64,000 nucleotides of DNA from Rotaria macrura (taxonomy: Eukaryota; Rotifera; Eurotatoria; Philodinida; Philodinidae), in the NCBI GenBank assembly GCA_900239685.1, contig OENT01000555.1, positions 1-64,000 of the forward strand, written 5' to 3'. The notes under the pieces were generated by a model. That model ran no database searches. It was not told the DNA's origin and was given only the letters and a program-made list of their open reading frames with translations. This document shows, in pieces, positions 1-12,910 of this stretch (positions within the stretch are counted from its first letter, which is position 1; every line of letters starts with the position of its first letter). The position numbers and the translations under genes were made by a program.

Positions 1-39
1 GTCTTTATGACTAAAGAATGTCAGTTTTAAAAGCAAAGT

Positions 40-60
40 GTAGGAATCGGTGCATCCCTA
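40..60. mobile_element. Possible right terminus of a hAT-type element
   Basis: Read on the minus strand from position 60, the sequence is TAGGGATGCACCGATTCC. This has the TAGGG.TG.C form typical of hAT terminal inverted repeats and matches in style the ends of the two 8-bp-duplication elements at 35408 and 46662. If it is an end, the rest of the element lies to the left, outside the window, and the 8-bp target copy would be positions 61-68. Only one end is visible, so this is a weak call. Confidence 0.35.
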
Positions 61-62
61 AT

Positions 63-333
63 CCCATGTAAAAAAATAATCGAAAAATCGATTTTAATCG
101 AACAGTTTTAATCAATAATTTATGCAGTAATAATCATATCAAAATCAGATTTCAATCGATTATTTCAATTACTCCTATTATAATCGATTTTTAAAACTTT
201 ACTAAATCGATTATCATGAGAATAATTGAAATAATCGATTAAAATCTCATTTTGCTATGATTATTACTGCATAAATTATTGATTAAAATTATTCAATTAA
301 AATCGATTTTTCGATTATTTTTTTTCACATGGG
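63..333. mobile_element. CCCA-TGGG inverted-repeat element, AATCGATT family
   Basis: A 271-bp foldback element starting CCCATGT and ending ACATGGG. The arms pair over roughly 75 bp with few mismatches; for example ATGCAGTAATAATCAT near 122 is answered by ATGATTATTACTGCAT near 257. It is flanked by a 2-bp direct repeat, AT at 61-62 and 334-335. The interior repeats the words AATCGATT and ATCGATTTT many times in both orientations. It has no coding capacity, so it is non-autonomous. It lies in the last long intron of the left kelch-type gene. Confidence 0.75.
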
Positions 334-518
334 ATCCAGTCCGAAAAATTTCGGGACTTTCGACCAGGACCCAAGATGTGGGCCGAAATTCCGGTTTCCC
401 TACGAAGTAATACATTCAATGCCAGGTAATTGCTAGTGCAAATGTCTAGTTACGATATCTCTCTACTCCTATCTTAGGAGCAACTTTGAAAATATGTGTA
501 ATACAAAGTGATTGTTAA

Positions 519-955
519 CCCAGGTCAAAGAAAACGGCGTCGTAAACGACAGTAAACGGTATAAAACGGTGAAACACGGTGAAAAACGGTGCTATTACGC
601 ACCGTAATCCGTCAGCCCGTTTTATGATCCGCCGTTTAGTGCAGTAAACGATCATCGTTTTGACAAGAAACGGTCATCGTTTTTTGTCAAATGTTAGCCG
701 TAAAACGGTATTCCGAAAGTAATGTGAGAAGCAATATTTTATAATATTGCACGATATTGTACGGATACCGTTTTTCGGAATACCGTTTTACGGCTAACAT
801 ACGGCGAAAAACGATGACCGTTTCTTGTCAAAACGATGATCGTTTACTGCACTAAACGGCGGATCGTAAAACGGGCTGACGGATTACGGCGCGTAATAGC
901 GCCGTTTTTCGCTGTTTCCGACGTCGTTACGAACATCCGGAATGATCGACCTGGG
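519..955. mobile_element. CCCA-TGGG inverted-repeat element, CGTTTACG family
   Basis: A 437-bp element beginning CCCAGGTC and ending GACCTGGG, flanked by AA at 517-518 and 956-957. The two halves are long inverted copies: the ACGATCATCGTTTTGACAAG region near 646 pairs with CTTGTCAAAACGATGATCGT near 824. The interior is dense in ACGG, CCGT, CGTTTT and AAACGG words. The spacer at about 720-765 is unpaired. No ORF is present. A truncated relative of its right half lies at 25513-25700. Confidence 0.8.
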
Positions 956-959
956 AAGT

Positions 960-1490
960 CAATCACTCACACATAGCTTTTAGGGAGGTCAGCTAAATTA
1001 TCTTTGCGCGACTCTATATATGACCATCGTAAATATTATGATATTTTACGATTTCAAGATCGTTTACTATCATAAGTGAGTGATCAGCTTGAGGCCTACT
1101 GTCTTAGAGTTTACGAACTTTGAAAACAAAGTGGAATACAAGTTTTACAGCTTTCGTATGCATAAACCTATGATGGATAGGGCTAGTTTATTATATGTGA
1201 CAATGATACATTGGTGTCATTGTGGATCAGCTGATGTTCTATGTAATGCGAGAAAATCTATATTTTTGAAATGTAACATTACCAGATGGGATGATCCCAT
1301 TTCCTCACAAAATACTCCAGTTTTTCGAAAGATATAAATTATATGAATTCTTAAGACAGAAAGATTTAGGCTCCAAGGTTATCAGAAAAAGGTAACCTGG
1401 CTAATTAAGGGCTTGACTACATGAAACCTTATTACAAAGGGAAGAATGCTTCCTAAAAATTCAGTTCTGACTGGTGAAAGTCTTACATAC
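960..1490. repeat. Intron segment duplicated at 16430-17038
   Basis: This stretch is homologous to the donor-side intron of the right kelch gene. Shared blocks include CGTAAATATTAT followed by TTCAAGATCGTT (near 1029 and 16454), ACTTTGAAAACAAAGTGGAA against ACTTTGAAAACTAAGTTGAA, ATCTATATTTTTGAAAT (near 1256 and 16829), and CATACCAGG next to each Thr-rich exon. The two copies have diverged with many substitutions and small indels. The ORF at 1080-1337 falls inside this non-coding duplication and is not a gene. The duplication supports the view that both loci descend from one gene. Confidence 0.7.
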
Positions 1491-4400
1491 CAGGTGCTTT
1501 TGTTGTGGTTGTTGTTGTTGTGGTTGTTGTTGTCGTTGTCGTTGTTGTCGATGTCGTTCTTGTCGTTGTCGTTGTTGTTGTCGTTGTTGTTGTTGTCGAA
1601 GTTGTTGTCGTAGTGCTTGTTGTTGTTGTCGTTGTTGTGCTTGTTGTTGTTGTCGTTGTTGTGCTTGTTGTTGTTGTCGTTGTTGTGCTTGTTGTTGTTG
1701 TCGTTGTTGTGCTTGTTGTTGTTGTTGTCGTTGTAGTTGTAGTTGTTGTTGTCGTTGTAGTTGTTGTTGTTGTCGTTGTTGTTGTAGTTGTTGTTGTCGT
1801 GGCTGTTGTTGAAGTTGTCGAGGTAGTAGTGGCTGCGAATCCAACTTTTAGTTTAGTTTTTATTATAAACAGATAAAGGTTGAAACTACTGGATTCGAAA
1901 AAAATGAAACCCTATGGATCCCGAAGATTTATATGATATCTGGTTTGCAGTCGTGAGGAAACCTTCAAAAGTGGTTATTTTGGATGCCAACTACCAACAA
2001 TTGTCTAATATTATAATATCTTCAAGTCATTAAGCTAATAAAACCGCATAGATTCATTGTCAAAAGTCGATGTGTTGAGAAAAAAGCTTCTGAGAACAGT
2101 CCCTATGATGTGGATATGTGGAGTTCATATATATTGTGAAGTTTTATTATACTCATAGAAAATATAGAAAGTTTGAAATTATGGATTTACTTTGTTATTC
2201 TGACGCACGTCTCTCTTTTAGTTTTACTTATTGCGACTCTCTATAAAAGAGGTATTTCAGGAAACGGGTTGAAATAAGTTCCAAAAACTCGGCAACCCAG
2301 TTATGTTTCCAGATTGACATTGGAAATCTTAAAAAACTTTTTCAAGGTTGGAAAACTTATTTTCGCTCATTCTTCAAGAATACTTGTCTCTTTTATCACT
2401 TTCATAATTCTCCATTTTTATTATTATAAGTGTTGAATTAGATGATGAAAAATTTGTTTTACATATTTATTTTTTCATTGCTATCGGTCAAATTTGGAAT
2501 TGGGATGAAGGCTGTGATTATTTTTGTGAAAATCGTTTATATTTTCAATAAAAATAGTGAGTAAGTTTTCAGTCGAAATTTTTGGTATTTCATCCCCTGT
2601 CTTCGTTTCACGCCAGAGCTAGGTATACCCAGTGAAAAAATATTGGATTATAGAAGACGCGAGTAGATTATAATTTGATTTTTTTGCACCAAAATCCGAA
2701 TTATAATCGATTGACATGGTCGAAACGAACGAAAATTTGATTTTTAATCAAACAATAATCTTAAAAATCCGGTAAAATTTTGATAAAATCATGTATGTTT
2801 GATTAAAATCATATAATCTGGATTTAATCGGATTTTCATCAAAATTTTACCGGACTTTTAAGATTATTGTTTGATTAAAAATCAAATTGTCGTTCTTTTC
2901 GACCATTTCAATCGATTATAATTCGGACTTTGGTGCAAAACAACTCAAATTATAATCTACTCACATCTTCTATAATCCAATATTTTTTCACTGGGTAAGC
3001 ATGTGTGAAAGTAAATACTGTCTTCACTCGTTTTGCATAGGTTAGATTCCGTTGAAAAATTTTTACACGAGAAAATATCTATGAAACGTATTAAATTCTT
3101 TCAGTTTTATTATTTAGATTTTGCCCAACATCTGGTAAAGGGGAAGAATGTTCAAATTACGATAAACTTCTTACAAAGTGTATTTCTTCAGTTTTCATTA
3201 AACCAATTATAGTCAACAGTAAGTTGCTTCAAAAAAAGCTTTCCTTTCTTTATATCTAAATTTGGTCGAACAACTTGTATATTAGCGATTTTTCTTAAAA
3301 CTAAATGAATCAAATTACATATTTTATTTAGATTTATTCCAACGCACTATGCAATAGTAAGTGCTTACTATGTAAAATAAATTCTTTTTTTCGTTTAGAT
3401 CTATTCCAGTGACTGCTGAAAGTGCAGCTATCGATGTCGGCGTAGAGCGAATTTTAGGGAGCTCTTTAGAAATGCTTATAAAAGGGTTTCACGATTTCAT
3501 AATACTATTTAAGAGATCCTAGAAAATTCGATGTGCGATGCAAAGGATTTATGACTTCGCATTTCTTATAAAAGCATATACTAGAGTAGAGGCAGGACGT
3601 TTGCGGTTGCCATGATCCAAAATTGGAATGGCTGGGATGGAGAGCCGCAATACTTTTACCGTAAAACTTACACTATATTTTTTTCGTCTAAAATGTTTGT
3701 GAGTGCGACAAAAAGAGACTAACATGAATAAATATGATTTCTCATCTTTTGCCTTTTTTCTATGATAGAATAAAATTTTTCCCTTTCGATACGTAGTCAT
3801 AATAAGAGAGTTCATTATTAATATGCAACTTTTCTGCCACGGTCGTTCGACTTTTTTCTCTTTTCCATTCATCTATTCGGCTTCTGCATTTTGGTAATTC
3901 ATTATTAATGTTTTCTTATGCTGTGATTTCTTATTTTTGTTTCTACATCACCTTATTCCTTATTTGATGTTTCCAAGTTTAACACTCAAGCCTGAATCAG
4001 ATTATAAACACATACACTAACAGTCTAGGGTGAAACCTTTCATAGGTAGAACGACTGGTTAGTTAACGTTTGTTTTTTCACAGATAAACTAAAATTAGTA
4101 TCCTTGGATTATAGACATAGGTGAGAAAATACCAATAGATAGCTGTCTCAAATAGCTTGAACAAACTTTTTTATATGACTTTTGTCATTTGGAATACATT
4201 TGTTCTAGTTTCTCTTCAGCTCTGACGTGATTGATGAGTATTATGCACGGTGTTTTTCCTGATATCAGTTTCAAAATAGAGTCTTTGAGTATTCATAGCT
4301 GTTTTTTTACTAAAACTCGGCAACTTGCCATCATATGTGCCTTCGTTCTTCTGCTCATAACCCTAGGTAACAAATGCAATCTCCATACTTGCCTATCATT

Positions 4401-5506
4401 ATCAAAATACCATCACACGCATTTATATCAAACAATATATGAAAATCCTCATTCACTTCAAAATTTCCTCTTGACCTACATCCGACAACCTTTGCAAATC
4501 CGAGCTACAACCAAATACAAAACAACACTTAAAAGACATATTGTCTTATGTGCACCAAAATCCTGACAATCACACACTCGTCACATATATGTATACTCCA
4601 TTTCATGCCATAAGTTTGTCGCTTTCGAAAGAGTTACGTTTAATGATAATCCATCAAGGTTTTCTCGACCAAGACACCTTAGATATCATGAATCAATTCT
4701 AGCAGACATATCGTAAGAAACCAGGTCACGGATCGATGTGAAGGCAAACGAAGCATTCTCAAAAAGCCATGCGCATTATGTGATCAATATCTTGATCATT
4801 AAAAATAAAAAGCAAGTTAATATTTTACTACACGGAGCTTTGCCATGAACGATAGAAATGATATCTTCGAAGTCTCATAATCTTCATAAAAAAATGTAAT
4901 TCATAGTATATAGAACAAGAGACCAAGACGATCAAAGAGATCTGAGACGGCAAGAGATTCTATTTCGTGACAGATTAGAGATCCCTAACCCAGCAATGCC
5001 CGATAATTCAAAAGAGTAGTATGTAGGTGTCAATAGGGAAATGCTTTAAAACGTTTTCAATTTGCATACTCAGTTACTGACCTCAATGTTCTTTCATAGC
5101 GATTTCATCCAAGGACATATTATACGATGATATGAAGCCTTAGCACTGTAATGATTCTTGCTCAAGAAATCATTTACACTCACTTGTGGTTCTGCCGACG
5201 TATATCAAGACAACAGGAACAACAACTGCAGTGATCACTCCGGTAATTACTACAGCAACAAGAAGAATGACCAGTACTTTCGTTATCGTAGTACCTCCTG
5301 CGACTCTAGATGAAATCAAAGTACAATTTTATAGAAAACGATAACATGTATAAATATTTCATGAATAAAACATACGTAGTACTGATTACGTTGCCTGCAG
5401 TGGACGAGATTGCATACACCTGGGACAGATCAACTGTTACATCATTGACTGATGTAACCAGAGTAAGTTGGCTCTTTAAAGAAATTTCAATGTTTGCTCG
5501 ATGCAA
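1491..5506 (-). CDS. Membrane-anchored Thr-rich stalk / kelch-type protein, left copy, 3' part outside window
   Basis: Exons inferred from splice sites and frame: 5376-5506, 5184-5305 and 1491-1832; the kelch exon is expected to the left of position 1. Exon 1 starts with Met at 5506 and leaves phase 2 at a GTATGT donor. Exon 2 encodes a hydrophobic helix (KVLVILLVAVVITGV and onward to about 30 residues) and leaves phase 1 at GTGAGT. Exon 3 encodes 114 codons, almost all Thr with some Ser, ends K-A-P, and leaves phase 1 at GTATGT. The 70-bp first intron and the phases match the complete paralogue at 13692-23642 exactly. By analogy the product is a membrane protein with a Thr-rich, probably O-glycosylated stalk and an extracellular kelch domain; that is inference. 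The start codon is the least certain part. Confidence 0.6.
2628..2995. mobile_element. CCCA-TGGG inverted-repeat element with long perfect-like arms
   Basis: A 368-bp foldback beginning CCCAGTGAAAAAATATTGG and ending in its reverse complement, flanked by TA at 2626-2627 and 2996-2997. The terminal arms (about 55 bp) differ at few positions, and inner arms (TTAAAAATCCGGTAAAATTT against AAATTTTACCGG) extend the hairpin to nearly the whole length. Words AATCGATT and AATCAAA/TTTGATT recur. It has no ORF. It sits in the 3.35-kb second intron of the left kelch-type gene. Confidence 0.8.
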
Positions 5507-7004
5507 GATATATGAATATGTATTTGTATTTGTAACTATACAACATTTTGCTGAACAAGAAAATCATAGATGAAAACTAATTTTGTGAAACACGATCTGA
5601 AAGGAGTGTTGAAGTATATAGGGTAGAAATTCTGAACCCCTTTACCCTTCCCCCTCTTCTACAGACGTGACATACAACCTCAAGAGTTCCTATCAACCTG
5701 CCACAGACCTGGCATACAAGCTGTGGAATCCGTATGGTCCCAGCTCAGATCTTAGCACATGTTATTGATATACAATCAAATAACGTATGCCAATTTCAAG
5801 TCATAATTAGAGGCGAACTGTTTTATTCTTATTTTAGTTCTAAAGGATCAGGTAAATGATTGTGAGCTACAGTTTTGCAAGATAAATCAAAAAAACGACT
5901 TTCTAGCAATTATTAACAGCATTTACATCGTTTTCTACATTTTTGATTCCCAAAGGGAATGGGCTAAAAGCTTTCAATAATGTTTCGTTTTTTTATGGAT
6001 TAGAGATTACCGCACTTAGAAAAACGAATAACAGTTTTTTACTTGAAACTAATATGCTAAGGCACTTTACCGATGAATATGAGTTGGGAGCACTGGTGTA
6101 TATTTCAATAATGAAAAAATTCAGATCATTTGGTAGAATAATGGTGAAAATATTGAAAATTTTCCATGGTGAATCCGTTATTGTGTTATTCTATGCTGCT
6201 ACTGCAACATTGACCAGCGTATCCTTTTCATTGGTTTTCATTCTTAAGTTGAAGTTGTCACTATAAGATTAACGGATCTTTATTTTTGGTTCTATATTGC
6301 TGGTTACACTTTTAGACTTGCCCTGTTTATCACAACTAAACGACTATAATTCTTACTTTTGCCTGACAATCAGTCAGATGATATGACCAGGTTCACAATC
6401 AAGTTTTATCGATTTTAGAAAGATTCTTCGCAAGAAGGCAAAATGACTTATGATATAGATGGTACTTGACTTTGTTTCTAATCCTATATAAAAGTATCAT
6501 AAGAGAAAGAAATAGAAAGTGGTAATTAATTCGAAGGCTTTTAGTGCTAAGAATAGGCTAGGCAGATAACAAGATAGGTAGAAAAGCGAACGTTTATAAA
6601 CAAGTTGTAATATCCAGATGTTGTTTTCTTTTATAAGAACTCATCGTAGCACGAGAAGATTTCAGGGGTTAGACATCTCCATAAAGAGGAAAAATGTACC
6701 TGATGTAGGAGAAGACTAGTTTAAAGTGCTTTGACCTATAAAAGCTGTTAGCGCAATCCCTTACGGGATTAAAAATGTGAAACACGATGTAATTGCTTGT
6801 AACAGTCACAGAAATCTTGCTATCTTTCATGAACCCTGCTAGCCATTTACTCATGGTTTCTCACTGAATTACTAGATCTGGAATAAAGAAGGAGCTAATT
6901 TACTCTCATCAGAAATTAGTGACATATATTCAGTAATCCTGTACCAAAGATCGATGACGTTCCATGACGCCCTTGGGGGCCGTCTATCACTTCTGCGACG
7001 ATCT
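5507..7004. other. No gene recognised
   Basis: Between the left kelch-type gene and the minisatellite at 7005 I see only short ORFs without domain features or coding-like codon use. The 107-codon ORF at 5943-6266 has no recognisable motif. A GTTAGCGCA hairpin at 6747-6770 is the only structure noted. Confidence 0.5.
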
Positions 7005-7262
7005 TCATACCTCTTGGTAACGGTCTTCGACAGGGGAACCACCTGTCGGTAACGGTCTGTGATGGGAAGGGGGGCTTGGGATTGGGGCACCCGTCGGTAG
7101 CGGTCTATGATGGTGGGGTACTGGCAGTGAAGAACCCGTCGGTAACGGTCTGTGATGGTGGAATCTCGTGACGGTAACGGTATGTGATGGCGGAACCACC
7201 TGTCGGTAACGGTCTGTGATGGCGGAACCACATGTAAGTAACGGTCTGGGGGGGGGGGGCGG
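7005..7262. repeat. Minisatellite, about 38 to 45 bp unit, ending in a G run
   Basis: About six degenerate copies of a unit whose core is CGGTAACGGTCTGTGATGG, with spacers such as CGGAACCACCTGT between. The last two units are nearly identical. The array ends in a run of G residues around 7246-7258, which makes this strand G-rich and the opposite strand a source of spurious Pro/Arg ORFs. It lies outside any predicted exon. Confidence 0.8.
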
Positions 7263-9868
7263 GGAGCAAAATTTCTCTCCTAAACTTTTCAACACTCCTT
7301 TCAGTTCGTGTGTCACAAAATCGGATATGATTGAAGCCAAGATAATATTTCGACTCTAATTAAGTCGAATACTTTTTGTTCTGGTTTTCGAAATTACGTC
7401 GGTTTTGCGAATAATAGTTTTTCATTGAAAACTTTGAAACTACATAAGACAATAGAATAGACGCCTTCGAAAAAATTCTTGTACTTCGGTACGGTTGAGG
7501 ATCATAGGTCTTTCGAGGCGAGCATGATTTTAAATAAAGAGATTTTACAGGTATCACCTGGTTGATGGTGGAAACATTAGTTACATTTGTTCACTGAAAC
7601 TGTATCAGAACCCGTACATCAGGGTTTGCTTATATACTATAACTAGAAAGACTTCATTTTTATTTCTAAAAGTCTCATCCGTCTACCTCTACAGTTAAAA
7701 ATCTAACTCATGTTCCAGAAGAAGAGATGTAGCTAGAACTTTCAAAGAATATATTCCCTAGTGTTTGTAGCGCGTAATGGAAATTCCAATCCATGATGTT
7801 GAGTCGTTCAATATGAATCGGCTTATCAAGGACGAAAATATGTGAACCCCTATTTTAATGATCGTTTCTTCAAATTTAAGGATGTAGATTTTTTGTTCCT
7901 GTGTAAATCGAGGTATAGCTGCTACTATAACTTTATATGGTCTGATACTTCAAAAATATTGTTTCTTTACATGTGATAAACAGTTTGTCATGAATAGTCT
8001 AAAAAATATACGAGTATCTTACTTTTTAAAAGCTCGAAATTATGAGAAATGAATCCAAAAAAATAGGGCGTGCCTGGTATGTTGTGGAGTACAATTTATA
8101 GTTCCATACTTGATATTTCTGAAATTTCCGGCATATAAAGTAGCCAATAAATCTACGAAAAAATTTGAAACCTATGGAATCAATTAGAACAAACTAGCGT
8201 TTTCTAACTATTCACTTTTCTCGGCTCAGATAGGATCACAGTAGATCCTGTAGGAAACAATGGAAAAGTAGCAGATATCCAATACATTATATTGTTTCCA
8301 AAATTATAAGCTATAATTTCTATTGTGCCATAATAAAAATATAAACTCTAATTTATTGGCGACCATCGGGACTGCAGAACAGGAGTTAATTTTCAGATAC
8401 TTAAAATATTCGACTACGAAAAATGAACATAATTTAGATTTGAGGGCAGAGACATGTATGTATAATTACATTCTGTCTCGCAAATTTATTCAATGGTATG
8501 ATTGAGAATTCCCTTTACATCGTCAATTTTATACGAGTTAGCTTCGTGAACTCATATTAGGAAGGAGTGACATACATCGTCAATGTTTCTTTGCTTCACT
8601 AATTTCAATTTTCATACCGTATTTTCTTGAGCAGGAGCATAGTTACGAGGTAGAAATTTGAAAAGAGCTTGCGTGCTTGTCGGCATAATTCAGTGATGTC
8701 TGTAAAAGACTACTGCAAATGAAAAATTTGCCCTGTCTTGCTTTTACACAAGTAAATGGAATTTTTGCATGGACAAAAAATGGGTTGTTAAGTGGATCAT
8801 CAAGTTGCTGCTAGTAGTCTGCTTTTGTTTAATGAAACGAGATAGCTTTTGTTCATGTTTTTGTTCGCTTCTCAATTTTGAAAACAATTGCATTAGTTAC
8901 ATGCTTTCGAAAATAAGAGCATCACACTTGAATTATATTACTAATGTCGACGGGTGTTGAAGTCGCACCATTAGACGAGAGCGTTTGTTTCACTTATCAT
9001 GCTTCTTTTTACCAGTAAAACTAAATGTTGACAAATTCTTTGTATCTTGTTTCATATTTCTGTCTATGCCTATAGTTTAGGAAAGTCAGTTAGATTTCCA
9101 CCCGGTGAATACACATGAATTACGACATTACTTTAAATAGTTTATGGGAAAAAGTAAATCTAATAGGCCATGTTGGCTTTCTACGCCACGTAAATATACT
9201 GTGTTCTAGTTTCGACTTATTGGTTATTGAATGCAAGTGATAGATTCCCATTTTTAAAAAATGCACCTGATTGATTTTTCATTATTAAAGAATCCCTCGT
9301 TGAGGCTTATAGAAACATAAATGTATATGTTTATGAAATATATTTCATCTGAATACATGTCAATGTTTATCATCACATGGTATATCAATTCAAGTAAAAC
9401 CATTACATTTGTTGCATGCTTGTAGTGTTGAAATATTCCCAAATCAAGTAGAACCAGCACTTTCAGCATCGGTAGAGAATCAAACAAATAAAGAGTATTT
9501 GCCAGATGGTATAGTTGCCACTAGTATCACATGACTTGAATATCAAATAAATAAGATTGTAAATTTCTAGATGTGTGGCAGTGGTAAATAGTCTCCATAT
9601 AAATTGAATACCGAGCATGTAGTGGAAAGATGCTGTTCTGAGTCTTTGACTGAAGCGATGTACAAAAGCTCCAAAAGTTAGCATGCTCTCTGTAACAGTC
9701 AGACAGCCTCTTAAAGTTATAGAACCGTTGACGACTTTAAATATGTTGACATCGTCTCCTATAACATCTTTCTTTCCTATCCGATGCCTTAACTTAAGAA
9801 GCTGGCTATCTACAAAGATTCTCTATACTATTACTGCAGCTTAAATTATTTGTAAATGTTCATGCATC

Positions 9869-9890
9869 TCTCTCTCTCTCTCTCTCTCTC
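9869..9890. repeat. (CT)n microsatellite
   Basis: An uninterrupted CT dinucleotide run of about eleven units. Confidence 0.9.
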
Positions 9891-10538
9891 GATCCTTTAT
9901 ATAGTCAATTACTCATGACTGAACTGGAATTATTCAGCATTTCAATAAATCAATGATCACATAAGTTACAGAACGAAACGTAATCTATATATGTATCGTC
10001 TATTAACAGCATTTACAGATGTATGTGTCAGTGAAATACTCGGCATATATAAAATTAGAATTATTGCTTTAAATATAAATGCATTAACTTATCCGAAAAA
10101 ATTAGATTTTATAAAATGAATTACACAATTTAAAAAATTTCTAACTATACTAATTAATGTTTTAGAGAAATATTCTTTACTTTTTTAACGACAGCTGATC
10201 TTATATCGAAAATTTTCAAAAACCTGGTCTCTTGATTTTGTTTTATCATTTTTCGAGTGTTGACTACAGATGTTTTAGAATCGATGTACCTGCTTTCTTC
10301 TATTTAAAACGCACTTATAATATGTCAGGAGAAAAAAAACTTTCAAAATTGTTGAACCTTCGAAGTTATTCAGACTAAATTAACTTTCTAGAAAATATTG
10401 AGAACTATTTTCCTGGGAATGGAAAAAACTTGGAAATGTTTTCTGTATAAACAAGGTTCTGAATCGAGTCTGGTATATATTGTAATCGCAGAGGCATCGA
10501 ATGCTTATGAGCGTGATTCATACTCGACAAATTTTTGT

Positions 10539-10776
10539 GTTCGAATCCGTTGCAACTGAAACCGCGTCTAGACGCAAGAAATGTTTCACTGGAGACGCAT
10601 TTTCAAATAAAATCGCGTCGACATGCGTTTCCATTTCAAGTCCACACATGTTCTGACGCAATTCGTCCAAGATAGCATCCAGACGCATTTTTGATCTCTT
10701 TTTCATCGCGTGTGGATGCGTTTCACACGAAGAACGCATTTAAACGCACGATTTCTGCGTTTTGTGTTTACATGGG
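10539..10776. repeat. GCGTCTAGACGC-word repeat with a CATGGG-TA right end
   Basis: Repeated GCGT and ACGC half-words (CGCGTCTAGACGC, GAGACGCATT, CAGACGCATT, GATGCGTTT, GAACGCATTTAAACGCA) occur in both orientations. The right side ends TTTACATGGG followed by TA, the same end as the CCCATGT element at 63-333. No matching left end is present, so this looks like a left-truncated copy of a CCCA-TGGG element. Diverged relatives occur at about 19490-19690 and 20940-21160, sharing for example GCAAGAAATGTTTCA. Confidence 0.55.
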
Positions 10777-12910
10777 TAGGAAGACAACAAAATGTATGAA
10801 TCGTTGGATGATAGAATTACAATTGGTGGACTAATAAAAATGGGCTGCAGGACTAGATCAAGATTCTTACGATTACAACTTTTCTGGATTTTCTCGAGAG
10901 AATATACATGAGAATTTTTACTGCAGAAATGATTACTAAGATTGAAAATAAATCAGTCGACAAACTTGATATTAGATAATTGAAAAGGTCTTTAAATCTA
11001 AAAGATGACCCTCAAAACTACTTAATTCACGATTCTTCGAGAGCGTTAAGAATTATAAATGCGTCTCAGCCAAATGAAACTTGATTAAGTGTGTCTCATC
11101 AGAGTATTGCATTATAATAACTCTGCTGCAGTTTAAAAAGTCAGATTTTCTCTCAAAATAAACTGGTTCGCAACTAAATCTGCTCAGTTTATTCTGTAAA
11201 GTTAGATAAAAGATTGAACTAAAAGTACTATTAAGACTAACAGATAATAAAAGAAAAAAAACTATTATTTCTCTGACTTTGATAGTTTGATTGTCGAACA
11301 GCTACGACAATAAACTGCAAGTATGTTTTTATGCATCTAATATTTCAAGATTCAGCATATGAAGGTATGTGCAAAATGTCAGATGACATATGAATTTTGT
11401 GAAATTCCATATACGGTACCTTGATATCCTTAGACTATGAAATAAGATTGACATATATACCAACGTTAACATGTTTTCTGATAAGGAGAATAATCAAATG
11501 AAGTTGTGCTGTCAAATAAACGTGTTTTGACGGTGCATATAAAAATTTTTGATAATATGCTTACATCGAAAGAAACTGAGGTTTTTATCTTTTCTAATAT
11601 AACATGTCGACTGGAGCAGGAACTGCTACCACGTTTACTATGTGCAAAAAGAATCAGGCGAGTGCTTTCTTTTTTAAATGGAATTTTATTGCTTTGTGAG
11701 TGCATTTATTTTTTGTTTTGTTGAATGCTAAATAGTTCTCTTTCTTTTTCAAGTAGTACATTTTCTTTCTACTCACTACCGAGATTTCGCCAATGTAGAT
11801 ACAATTCTTATGCCTACGTGCACATCAATTTCTCTATAAATACGTGTTTATAGTAAAATTTATCACATATTGTCACAATCCTGATGCAAAGTGATATATA
11901 TTAACAGCCAAGCAATGTTGCAATCTTTGTATAATGTGACAATTTTATGACCAATGTCTCAAGAGCTTCCTGATGTTCAATTGATAGTCATTTGTGTCTT
12001 TGTAAGCTCTACTTTTACATGTTAAAAATCTTGAGTATGCGCATTCAATAGTCTATTTACAGCCATAGGTCTGTTCTTATACATTAAGCACGGGTGATTC
12101 AGTGATTGAAATTGCTTTTCCAAAATCAAAATATTATTGTCGGGAAAATGCAAATTTGAGTTTCAAGTTTGTGCACAATATTATTTTCATCTAACAGTGA
12201 TGATCTATCCATTCATTCCTTCTAGTATACTGATACGAAGAAACATTCAAACAGAATCAACTGATAAAATGATAGCGAAGCGAGAGCAAACTTGTCTCGA
12301 TGAAATTGATCTATGCAATACATATTCGGTTATCTCCAATTTAATAGTCATAATTAAAATTGATAAAGCTTTCAAAAGTTCAAGGATGTCTATCGTTCAG
12401 TTCATAAGTATGTTTTGTTAATTCACCACTATTCTTCTTGATTAATAACTGCAATTATAGTTATATAACTCTTTGAACTATTACATGATCTCATTCGTTC
12501 TCGTTTAAATCATAGCAACGATGTTGCACTACCGTCAGAAAAGTATTGGTTCGACGAAAATCGACAGCCAACTGCCTGTTTACTAACACGTCCCGTTTGT
12601 TCGATTCTACATAAAACCTTTTCTCCGAAATGATACAAATTGAATTAAAAGCAAAACTTCCATTGCCCTACGGTCTGTGTAGAATACGGAAGAAATAAAA
12701 CAAGCCGATAAATAATGTACAAGAATTAACACTGCGAATTGGAACACGACTTCGACAAGCAGCATCAAACTGTGTCGAACAAAGATAAATGGAAGAAATT
12801 GAATAAGATGATACTTTCATTTTGAGTAGGCTTCGCACGTAGGTGCTCAAATGCCCTTTTCTATTTCCTTACCCTTTCCTGTTTAAGCTAAAGTAGTAGA
12901 AAAGGAGGTC

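Larger units (their letters stand above)
7263..12910. other. No gene recognised; a CT microsatellite and one degenerate repeat
   Basis: This 5.6-kb intergenic stretch contains only short AT-rich ORFs that look like chance. Two items stand out and are listed separately: the CT run at about 9869-9890 and the GCGTCTAGACGC repeat at 10539-10776. Confidence 0.5.

Noticed and set aside
1080-1337. 85-codon ORF beside the Thr-rich exon
   Set aside because: It lies in the intron segment duplicated at 16430-17038, where the matching frame is broken.
1461-1876. Poly-Gln, poly-Cys and poly-Val ORFs over the GTT-rich tract
   Set aside because: All are frames of one GTT/AAC repeat. Only the minus-strand Thr frame joins correctly to the flanking splice sites and matches the paralogue.
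6872-7340. Pro/Arg-rich ORFs of 111 and 119 codons
   Set aside because: Produced by the minisatellite; two frames look equally open, as expected from a repeat.
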